Positions 7,832-14,546 of a stretch of 64,000 bases of DNA are shown here, piece after piece. Each line of letters opens with the position of its first letter. Position 1 is the first letter of the stretch. The position numbers and the translations under genes are program-made. The notes beneath the pieces are model-generated. The model saw only the letters and a list, made by a program, of their open reading frames with translations, made no database searches and was not told the DNA's origin. Origin of the DNA: an uncultured Clostridia bacterium (GTDB lineage Bacteria; Bacillota; Clostridia; Oscillospirales; Acutalibacteraceae); the NCBI GenBank assembly GCA_930990065.1, contig CAKNOA010000001.1, positions 186,001 to 250,000 on the forward strand, read 5' to 3'.

Positions 7832-9017
7832 AAAAAAGCCCCTTTGCAAAATCTTTTCGCCTAAGTATAGCACAAAGCGCTTCCTTTTCCCAGTGGTTCA
7901 CCGGTTCTGCCCAAAAATTTCCGTCTGCTTTTCCGTAAAACCCCAAAAAGCAAGCGGCTACCCATGAACGCTGCCACCGTAAGAGGTCGCCGCTCCCCGG
8001 TGGTTCCTTTATCCCCGTCTCCCTTCTGAAAATCCGGCGGGCCCAGGTTTCGCTGCGCTGCGCCAAAAATGTTTGACCGCAATGGGGGCAGGTGAGGTAT
8101 TCCTCATCAGCCTTTAACGGAACCCGGCACGCTTCGCAGAAAAATTGCCCGGCAAAAAGCCCTTTGTGGGCGCCAGCCCGCCGTTTTCGCTGTAGCGCCC
8201 GGAAAAACCAACCGGGTAAAATCCCGTCCCAGGCATTTGGGGTCACGACGGGGTTCCCCGGAACGCGGCGGGGTTCTTTATAGCTAAATCGCTTTGTTTT
8301 TCCCTGGACACAAGTTCCTGTGACCGCTTCGCTGTGCAGCATGCGGCGCACGGCACATTCCCCCCAGGAACCAGCTCCCTTTTCCCGATACCCCGGCGGC
8401 GCAATCGCCAGCTTTTGTAGTTCTTCGGCAATAGCCCGGTTGCTTTTTCCCCAAAAGGACCACACAGCGGCACTGCGGATTACAACCGCTTCGTCGGGTA
8501 CCAGTTGCAATGTTCCCTTTTCCCCTTTTTCGTATCCATACGGCGCCTTGGCCCCCATAAACCGCCCCTGCGCTCGCCGGGCCTCCAGGGCCACCCGCAC
8601 TTTGCGCGAAATATCCCGGGCATACAGGTCATTGAGCACCGATTGGAACGGGGCAAAGTCATTCGCACTGTTCTGTTGGCCGGTGTCAATCCCCTCCCCC
8701 AGGGAGAGGAACCGCACATTGTGCCGGGGAAAATAGTGTTCCAAATAATAACCTGTGCGGGTATAATCCCGCCCTAACCGCGACAAATCTTTCACCAGCA
8801 CCGCCTGCACCTTTTTTTCCTCCACCGCCCGGCACAGCGCCTGGAATCCCGGGCGGTCGAACGTAAGGCCGCTGTATCCATCATCGCTATATTCCCCCAT
8901 TAGGCACCAGCCCCGGTTTTTTACTTCTTTTTGCAGCAAGGCGCGCTGGGTCTGGATACTCTCCGATTCCCCCTCCCCATCTTCCCGGGAAAGGCGCATA
9001 TAAATGGCTGCCTGCAA
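7767..9017 (-). CDS. Serine site-specific recombinase of the dpaA intervening element
   Basis: A 416-residue large serine recombinase related to the TnpX/CisA-like clostridial group. The catalytic domain shows YMRLSRED with nucleophile Ser10, YSDDGYSG and KDLSRLGRDY. The recombinase domain covers about 155-265 (KAPYGYEKG, RRMLHSEAVTGT). A zinc ribbon follows at about 300-325 (CEACRVPL...CPHCGQTF). The C-terminal part is shorter than the usual 500 or more residues. It starts at TTG (9017) with GGAGGTG upstream, only 64 bp after the truncated dpaA stop and on the same strand. It is the obvious candidate to recombine the two core repeats and restore dpaA. The final 22 codons overlap the RNase H gene. 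Confidence 0.9.
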   Translation of the reverse strand: MQAAIYMRLSREDGEGESESIQTQRALLQKEVKNRGWCLMGEYSDDGYSGLTFDRPGFQALCRAVEEKKVQAVLVKDLSRLGRDYTRTGYYLEHYFPRHNVRFLSLGEGIDTGQQNSANDFAPFQSVLNDLYARDISRKVRVALEARRAQGRFMGAKAPYGYEKGEKGTLQLVPDEAVVIRSAAVWSFWGKSNRAIAEELQKLAIAPPGYREKGAGSWGECAVRRMLHSEAVTGTCVQGKTKRFSYKEPRRVPGNPVVTPNAWDGILPGWFFRALQRKRRAGAHKGLFAGQFFCEACRVPLKADEEYLTCPHCGQTFLAQRSETWARRIFRRETGIKEPPGSGDLLRWQRSWVAACFLGFYGKADGNFWAEPVNHWEKEALCAILRRKDFAKGLFYGQEVLCGACRPENRGVSHLG

Positions 9018-9080
9018 AAAAACACCTCCATAAAGCCAAGCGTTCTACCCTTTTCCTTCTATATGCCGCAAATATTTCAC

Positions 9081-9782
9081 CTATGTTTCGGCAACCGCCC
9101 CGCCGGGCGCCGATGCCAGTTCTATATACAGCCCGTTTTCGGCAAAAAGCGGACCACCGTTCATGGGAAAAATGCGGGCCGGTACGGTATTAAACACCAG
9201 ATCGAATTCCGTATCCGGCAGGGTTTGACCGGCGCATAAGCCCTGTTCCTTCGCCTGATGGACGCTTTCAGCCCGGCGGGCCAGTACAAATATCCCGGCC
9301 CCAAAAGCCCGCAGCCGCTCGCACAGGTTTCGTCCTATCCGCCCATATCCCGCCACCAGACACCGGCTGCCAAGCAACGTGCCCGGGTGGCGGCTCAGAG
9401 CCAGCGCCAGCGCCCCTTCCGCCGTGAGGCGGGCATTTTCCTTTAAAAAGGTTTCTTGGTTTCCGTAATCCCGTAGTGTCAGTCCATCACTGCCCGGCCA
9501 GATTCTGCGCAGGCGTGCCGTTTGACCGGCCCACACGGTTTTCCCCCGGCACTGACGGGCCAAATCTTCATCGAGCCGGATGCCACTGCCAAGAATGGTT
9601 TTTCCGTCCCGGGTCGCCGGCAACGGCAGGATCAGGGCCCGGCTTTTCTGTATGGTATCTTCCAAAGAGCTCATTTCCCACCCCGGCACAGCGCAGGCCC
9701 GCACGTCATCCCCCCGCTTTACCAGCGCTTTGATCAGCCAGATGGTGCGTGCATCCCCGCCAAGAATCCCCCACGTTTCGAT
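9081..9782 (-). CDS. dpaA: dpaA 5' fragment (dipicolinate synthase subunit A, truncated by the intervening element)
   Basis: The frame encodes 233 residues of DpaA/SpoVFA: an N-terminal WGILGGDARTIWLIK, the ILPLPATRDG segment, a Rossmann motif VAGYGRIGRNLCERLRAFGA near residues 144-163, and FNTVPARIF. It ends ...ELASAPGGAVAET and TAG; VAET comes from the element. The missing 44 C-terminal residues lie at 6410-6556. The N-terminal GGDAR motif is conserved, yet the only in-frame conventional start is GTG at 9704, which would remove it. AAAAGGAGGGG is 7 nt from an ATC codon at 9782, which I take as the likely, unusual start. The gene is divergent from murC. Confidence 0.88.
   Translation of the reverse strand: METWGILGGDARTIWLIKALVKRGDDVRACAVPGWEMSSLEDTIQKSRALILPLPATRDGKTILGSGIRLDEDLARQCRGKTVWAGQTARLRRIWPGSDGLTLRDYGNQETFLKENARLTAEGALALALSRHPGTLLGSRCLVAGYGRIGRNLCERLRAFGAGIFVLARRAESVHQAKEQGLCAGQTLPDTEFDLVFNTVPARIFPMNGGPLFAENGLYIELASAPGGAVAET
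9087..9107 (-). repeat. Recombination core repeat at the dpaA 5' junction
   Basis: Minus-strand CCCGGCGGGGCGG, then T, then TGCCGAA. It is a direct copy of 6536-6556 with one mismatch. The 13-bp perfect part (9095-9107 and 6544-6556) is the most likely strand-exchange region, because either choice of crossover within it gives an intact reading frame with Asp or Val at the mismatch codon. Confidence 0.85.
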
Positions 9783-9813
9783 AGCAACCCCTCCTTTTCA
9801 TTTGCTGCTTTTT

Positions 9814-9842
9814 TATTGTATGGCACAGGCTCACACCTTGTG
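9814..9842 (-). promoter_or_regulatory. Candidate sigma-K (mother-cell) promoter of dpaA
   Basis: On the minus strand CACA (9839-9842) is separated by 15 nt from CCATACAATA (-10 core CATACAATA at 9814-9822). This fits the sigma-K pattern mACm-N15/16-gCATAnnnTA except for the g; the -10 also fits sigma-E. It lies about 30 bp upstream of the dpaA ribosome binding site. A 15-bp inverted repeat CTCAC-N5-GTGAG (9830-9844) overlaps the -35 region and could be a regulator site. Confidence 0.55.
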
Positions 9843-9882
9843 AGAAGGGAACTGCCTGGCGGAAAAAAATTTGCGCAAATCT

Positions 9883-9911
9883 TTGATTTTCCCGGTATGA
9901 TGGCTTATAAT
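9883..9911 (+). promoter_or_regulatory. Sigma-A promoter of murC
   Basis: TTGATT (9883-9888), a 17-nt spacer and TATAAT (9906-9911) lie about 50 bp before the murC start, divergent from the dpaA promoter. Confidence 0.75.
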
Positions 9912-9964
9912 AGATTCGATCGAACTTGCGGTTGATTACTTTTCAAAAAGGAGTTTTTGCGTTT

Positions 9965-11347
9965 ATGGAAACCAAAAATCTGCTTGATACATGCCGTCAC
10001 ATTCATTTTGTAGGCATTGGCGGCAGTGGGATGTGCCCCATTGCCGAAATTTTATTCCACCGGGGCTACACCATCACCGGTTCCGACATGAACGAAGGCG
10101 ACACCCTCGATCGGGTGCGCTCGTACGGCATTGAGGTCCATATGGGCCACCGGGCCGAAAATGTGGAAGGCGCCGACCTGGTCGTTTATACGGCCGCTGT
10201 GAAAAGCGATAACCCCGAACTGCAGGCGGCACGTGAAAAAGGGATTCCGTGTGTGGAACGCTCTGTCATGCTGGGCATGCTAGTTGACCGGTACCCCGAT
10301 TCCATCGCGATTTCCGGTACCCATGGCAAAACCACCACAACGGGTATGATCACCACTCTGTTTTTAAAGGCCGGGCGTGACCCGAGTTGTGTGATCGGCG
10401 GCAAACTGCCGTTAATTGGCAGCAACGGCCGGGCCGGTAAAAGTGACGCCATGGTGTGCGAAGCGTGCGAATATGTGGACACCTTCCTGCATTTGCACCC
10501 GGCGGTTTCCGTGATTTTGAACATTGATAACGACCATCTGGATTACTTTGGCACGCTGGAAAATATTATCCGTTCCTTCCACCAGTTCGCCTGCCAGACC
10601 AGCCGGCTGCTGGTGATCAACGGGGACGATGCGAACACCCATAAGGCCGTGGAAGGTTTACACCATGTGCCGGTAATCACCTATGGCTTTGGGGAAGAAA
10701 ACCGTTTTTCTGCCCGAGAGGTACAGGATATCCCCGGCGCACGGGAACAGTTTGTCATTTACAAAGACGGCCAACCGTTCTGCCCGGTTTCGCTGTCGGT
10801 ACCGGGGCGGCATAATATTCTCAATGCTCTTGCTGCCGCTGCCGTGGGGGATTTCTTCGGTATTGCGCCGGACCAGATCAGCGAAGGGCTGCACGCCTTT
10901 ACCGGGGTGCACCGCCGGTTTGAGGTGCTGGGCGAATTTCAGGGCGTGACGGTGGCCGACGACTTTGCCCACCACCCCACCGAACTGACGGCTACGCTCA
11001 CCGCCGCCATGCATATGGGCTTTTCGCAGGTATGGGCCGTTTTTCAGCCCCACACCTATTCCCGCACGTATCTGCTGCTGGATGATTTTGCCAAGGCGCT
11101 GCAAATTCCCGACCACGTTGTGATGACCGAAATTCTGGCGGTACGGGAAGAAAACACCTATGGTATTTACACCCGCGATTTGGCGGCCAAAGTGCCGGGC
11201 AGCTGCTGGTTCCAAAGCTTTGAAGAAATTGCCGATTATGTCATGAAAAACGCAAAACCCGGCGATTTGATTTTGACTTTGGGCGGCGGGGATATTTACA
11301 AATGCGCCAATCTCATCGTGGAAAAATACAAAGCACAAAACGCCTGA
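9965..11347 (+). CDS. murC: UDP-N-acetylmuramate--L-alanine ligase
   Basis: Cytosolic Mur ligase adding L-Ala to UDP-MurNAc with ATP in peptidoglycan synthesis. It is 460 residues from the ATG at 9965 (METKNLLDTC), with AAGGAG upstream; a longer frame from 9926 lacks support. Motifs: N-terminal Rossmann VGIGGSGMCPIAEIL, the ATP loop GTHGKTTTTGMIT near residue 117, and the C-terminal ADDFAHHPTEL with FQPHTYSRT. The size and motif order are normal for MurC. It is monocistronic between its own promoter and a terminator at 11357. Confidence 0.95.
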   Translation: METKNLLDTCRHIHFVGIGGSGMCPIAEILFHRGYTITGSDMNEGDTLDRVRSYGIEVHMGHRAENVEGADLVVYTAAVKSDNPELQAAREKGIPCVERSVMLGMLVDRYPDSIAISGTHGKTTTTGMITTLFLKAGRDPSCVIGGKLPLIGSNGRAGKSDAMVCEACEYVDTFLHLHPAVSVILNIDNDHLDYFGTLENIIRSFHQFACQTSRLLVINGDDANTHKAVEGLHHVPVITYGFGEENRFSAREVQDIPGAREQFVIYKDGQPFCPVSLSVPGRHNILNALAAAAVGDFFGIAPDQISEGLHAFTGVHRRFEVLGEFQGVTVADDFAHHPTELTATLTAAMHMGFSQVWAVFQPHTYSRTYLLLDDFAKALQIPDHVVMTEILAVREENTYGIYTRDLAAKVPGSCWFQSFEEIADYVMKNAKPGDLILTLGGGDIYKCANLIVEKYKAQNA

Positions 11348-11356
11348 CTTTCTTTC

Positions 11357-11395
11357 GCACCGGCCGCTTTATCGAAAAGTGGCCGGTGCTTTTTC
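11357..11395 (+). terminator. Intrinsic terminator of murC
   Basis: GCACCGGCC (11357-11365) pairs with GGCCGGTGC (11381-11389) and is followed by TTTTTCT. Confidence 0.85.
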
Positions 11396-11468
11396 TCATG
11401 CAGGCTACCTTGACGCCGCTACGGCTTCTATGGTATTCTCTGAAAAAAGGAAGGGAGACTTTTTTATT

Positions 11469-12431
11469 ATGTTTCGATTTGCTGTGATGGGGGCCGGCGG
11501 TATAGCCCGCCGGTTTTGTAAAACCGTCAACGCTATGCCGGACTGCACCCTGTGTGCCGTATCCTCCAAAAGCGCCCAGCGCGCACAGGCATTGGCTAAA
11601 GAAGCGGATGTCCCCCATTTTTACGCCGATTATGAAGAAATGCTGCAAAAAGAAAAGCCCGATGCCGTGTACATTGCCGTCACGCCCCACGACCACTTCC
11701 GGCTTTCCATGCTGTGCTTACAATACCGCACCCCGGTACTCTGTGAAAAAGCCATGTTCCGCAACAGCGAAGAAGCCAAAACCGTTTTCGACCTGTCGGA
11801 AAAATCCGGCGTGTTTACGATGGAAGCTTTGTGGAGCCGGTTTCTGCCTTCCATTCAAACCGCGAAAGCGTGGCTTCATGAAGGCCGGATTGGCAAACCG
11901 GTTTTTTCCCGCTTTTCCATTGGCTTTGCGGCTCCCAAAGATCTCACCAACCGATACTACTGTGAGGCGCTGGGCGGCGGCGCCGCGTATGATGTAACGG
12001 TATACGCCTGGCAATTACACACCTTCCTGTTCCCGGAAGAACCGTTGGAAGAGTCTGTACAGGTTTTGTGGGGTGACACCGGCGTCGATGTTCATGAACA
12101 TATCGCCCTGCGCTACCCTTCCATGCTGGCTTCGCTGGAAGCTTCGCTTTTGTATGACTGTGACGAAGTGTGGACCATTTTCGGCGAAAAGGGCCGGCTG
12201 GTTCTGCCTCATCCCCATTACGCGAATCAGCTGTACTGGCAGGATTCGGCGGGAAAGGAAATCGAACGGTTCTGCCCCGAAAGTGAAGAAGACGGTTTTA
12301 CCTACCAAATCCGTGAAACCATGCGCTGTGTAGAGCAGGGCCTTTTTGAGAGCCCGGTGGTGCCCCATCGCGATACGCTTCGCTGTGCCCAGCTATTTGA
12401 CCGGATTTTGCAGACAAAAAATCAAAAATAA
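11469..12431 (+). CDS. Gfo/Idh/MocA family oxidoreductase
   Basis: A 320-residue NAD(P)-dependent oxidoreductase starting at the ATG at 11469 (MFRFAVMGAGGIARRF), preceded by AAGGAAGGGAGA. The N-terminal Rossmann fold shows GAGGIARRF, YEEMLQKEKPDAVYIAVTPHDH and the catalytic-region motif VLCEKAMFRN (EKP-like, with Ala in place of Pro). The C-terminal alpha/beta domain has LGGGAAYDVTVY. Members act on sugars, sugar derivatives or trans-dihydrodiols; the closest profile is the dihydrodiol-dehydrogenase-like group. The substrate cannot be inferred from the neighbours. Confidence 0.85.
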   Translation: MFRFAVMGAGGIARRFCKTVNAMPDCTLCAVSSKSAQRAQALAKEADVPHFYADYEEMLQKEKPDAVYIAVTPHDHFRLSMLCLQYRTPVLCEKAMFRNSEEAKTVFDLSEKSGVFTMEALWSRFLPSIQTAKAWLHEGRIGKPVFSRFSIGFAAPKDLTNRYYCEALGGGAAYDVTVYAWQLHTFLFPEEPLEESVQVLWGDTGVDVHEHIALRYPSMLASLEASLLYDCDEVWTIFGEKGRLVLPHPHYANQLYWQDSAGKEIERFCPESEEDGFTYQIRETMRCVEQGLFESPVVPHRDTLRCAQLFDRILQTKNQK

Positions 12432-12442
12432 GTTTTATAATA

Positions 12443-12480
12443 AAAAGAGCGGCTTTTCAGAAAGAAAGTGGCTCTTTTCA
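12443..12480 (+). terminator. Terminator after the Gfo/Idh gene
   Basis: AAAGAGC and GCTCTTT arms about 20 nt apart are followed by TTCATTTTT. The stem is short, so efficiency is uncertain. Confidence 0.5.
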
Positions 12481-12564
12481 TTTTTCACGACAAAAATCGT
12501 GCATTTCGTGATTTCGCTAGAAAGCCACCCTATATTTTTGTGAAGAGTTTTTCTTGCTTTTCCG

Positions 12565-12707
12565 TTTTCCAAAAAATTATTTTATGATATACTGAGCAGG
12601 TGCCTATATAGAAAGGCATGGGCAAACCTAACCCACTTTGCCCCATTCTGCTTTTTCCGGTGCAGCCGTGAGCCCGGAACAAGCGCTTACATCGAGGTGT
12701 TATTCGC
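12565..12707 (+). promoter_or_regulatory. Promoter and structured leader of the ABC exporter operon
   Basis: A TATGAT -10 lies near 12584. Downstream RNA can form three successive hairpins: TGCCT...AGGCA, GGGCAAA...TTTGCCC and GTGAGC...GCTTAC, the last just before the GAGGTG ribosome binding site. I do not recognise a known riboswitch class. In Bacillus subtilis the comparable bmrCD exporter is controlled by a leader attenuator, which makes a similar role here plausible. Confidence 0.35.
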
Positions 12708-14522
12708 ATGAACAAAAGACTGCCGAAAAGCAATCTGCTTTCCCTGTCCTTTTTGACAAAAGGAAGCCGGGGGCATTTTTTGCTTGCCTTTGTTTTGGTG
12801 ATTCTGGCAGTAATCACCGGCTATCTCACGCCACAGGTGTTCCGTATAACCGTGGATTCCGTGTTGGGCGACGAACCCTTTTCGTTACCGGGGGCTCTGG
12901 TTTCCCTGCTTGAATCATGGGGCGGACGCGAGGCGTTGAGGCAGAACTTGCTGGTATGCGCGCTGGCCGCCCTTCTTTTTTCGCTTTTTTCCGGGCTGTT
13001 TAATTTTGGGGCACGGCTGGCGATTGCCCACGGCACAGAAAATACCATCAAACGGCTGCGTGACCGGCTGTTTGATCACATTCAAAAACTGCCCTATGCC
13101 TGGTATGCCAAAAACCAGACCGGCGATGTCATCCAGCGTTGCACCAGCGACGTGGACACCATCCGCAACTTTTTGATCGACCAATCCCAGGAAATGGTGC
13201 GTACGCTGTTTCTGATTATCTTTTCCCTGCTCATTATGTTTTCCATGAACGCCACCCTTTCCTGGATTGCGCTGGCTTTTATGCCGGTGACTATCGCCTA
13301 TTCCGGCTTTTTCTTTAAACGGATTGCCCGTAAATTCCAGGCCGCTGACGAAGCGGAAGGGGCCGCTACGGCCATGGTACAGGAAAATCTGACCGGCGTG
13401 CGGGTGGTACGGGCTTTTGGCCGTGAAAAATTTGAAATTGACCGGTTCGACGAAAAAATCAACCGGTTTACCAACATGTGGGTACGGCTGGGCAATACGC
13501 TGGGGCTGTACTGGGGCATGGGGGATTTCTTCTGCACGTTACAGGTCATGGTGATTATTGTGGCGGGCTGCTTCCAGGCCGCCCAGGGGCAACTGACAAA
13601 TGGGGAATTTCTGGCCTTTATTTCGTATAACTCCATGCTCGTATGGCCGGTGCGCAATTTTGGCCGGATCCTCAGCGAACTGAGCAAAACCAATATTTCG
13701 GCTTCCCGTCTGCTGGCGATCCTGCGGGCCAAACCGGAACAGGATCTCCCCGATGCCAAGTGCCCATCGATGGATGGGGACATTGTCTTCCACGATGTTT
13801 CGTTCCGTTACAACGAAACAAAGGAAGTGCTCTCCCACATCAACCTGACCATCAAATCCGGCACCACCTTTGGCATTTTGGGGGCCACCGGCAGCGGGAA
13901 ATCCACCCTTATGTACCTGCTCGACCGGCTGTATGAATTGCCAACAGAGAATGGTACCATTACCATTGGCGGCGTGGATATCCGCCATATTGCCCTTCCC
14001 TGGCTGCGGGGACATATTGGCATTGTCTTACAGGAACCGTTCCTGTTTTCGAAAACCCTGCGGGAAACTATTTCGGACGGTGCGAAAAACCGCGACATGG
14101 AAGCCATTCGCCACTGTGCCCGTTTGGCCGCCATTGATGATACTATTCAAAACTTTTCCGAAGGGTATGAAACCCTGATCGGCGAACGGGGTGTGACCAT
14201 TTCGGGCGGGCAAAAGCAGCGCGTGGCCATTGCCCGCATGCTGATGCAGAATACCCCCATTAAAATTTTCGACGACTCCCTGTCGGCTGTCGACATGGAG
14301 ACCGATGCAAAGATCCGCGACGCCATTCAAACCAGTGTGCGGGGTACCACCATCCTGATCGCCCACCGGATTACCACCCTGATGAACGCCGACTGCATTG
14401 CCGTGATGGACCACGGCAAAATTGTGCAGCTGGGCAGCCACCAGGATTTGATCAAAGAGGACGGCATTTACCGCCGCATTTATGAGGCTCAGGGCTTGGG
14501 AAAAGAGGCCGCCGCCCTGTAA
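12708..14522 (+). CDS. ABC exporter half-transporter, degenerate-site subunit of a heterodimer
   Basis: A 604-residue type-IV ABC exporter with six membrane helices (about 25-330) followed by a nucleotide-binding domain. Walker A is GATGSGKST, the Q-loop LQEPFLF, the signature ISGGQKQRVAIARM. Walker B is KIFDDSLSAVD, with Asp where the catalytic Glu normally stands. The partner gene starts 24 nt downstream and has the complementary pattern, as in TM287/288 and BmrCD. One ATP site of the pair is thus predicted to be hydrolytically weak. It probably exports drugs or lipids at the cytoplasmic membrane. Confidence 0.9.
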   Translation: MNKRLPKSNLLSLSFLTKGSRGHFLLAFVLVILAVITGYLTPQVFRITVDSVLGDEPFSLPGALVSLLESWGGREALRQNLLVCALAALLFSLFSGLFNFGARLAIAHGTENTIKRLRDRLFDHIQKLPYAWYAKNQTGDVIQRCTSDVDTIRNFLIDQSQEMVRTLFLIIFSLLIMFSMNATLSWIALAFMPVTIAYSGFFFKRIARKFQAADEAEGAATAMVQENLTGVRVVRAFGREKFEIDRFDEKINRFTNMWVRLGNTLGLYWGMGDFFCTLQVMVIIVAGCFQAAQGQLTNGEFLAFISYNSMLVWPVRNFGRILSELSKTNISASRLLAILRAKPEQDLPDAKCPSMDGDIVFHDVSFRYNETKEVLSHINLTIKSGTTFGILGATGSGKSTLMYLLDRLYELPTENGTITIGGVDIRHIALPWLRGHIGIVLQEPFLFSKTLRETISDGAKNRDMEAIRHCARLAAIDDTIQNFSEGYETLIGERGVTISGGQKQRVAIARMLMQNTPIKIFDDSLSAVDMETDAKIRDAIQTSVRGTTILIAHRITTLMNADCIAVMDHGKIVQLGSHQDLIKEDGIYRRIYEAQGLGKEAAAL

Positions 14523-14546
14523 TTTTTTCGAAAGGAGAGAAGCTTT

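Larger units (their letters stand above)
6557..9107 (-). mobile_element. Skin-like intervening element (2,551 bp) interrupting dpaA
   Basis: The distance between the two core repeats is 2,551 bp. Inside lie three genes on the same strand as dpaA, tightly packed: a serine recombinase (start 9017), an RNase H (7187-7831) and an unknown ORF (6578-7183) whose stop is 22 bp from the core. Nothing else fits. The recombinase gene is next to one att site, as in integrative elements. Removing the element by recombination between the repeats gives an uninterrupted dpaA of about 273 codons, overlapping dpaB. Seen in sequence: repeats, frames and recombinase. Inferred: that excision happens, and happens during sporulation, as for sigK skin elements. 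Confidence 0.88.

Noticed and set aside
9081-9782. dpaA as a simple truncated pseudogene
   Set aside because: The exact missing C-terminus is present downstream in frame, bounded by direct repeats, and the dpaA-dpaB overlap is preserved; decay would not keep these.
12600-12700. Cyclic-di-GMP riboswitch before the ABC exporter (GGGCAAACC resembles part of that motif)
   Set aside because: The second conserved half (GGGACGCAAAGCC-like) and the tetraloop-receptor elements are missing.
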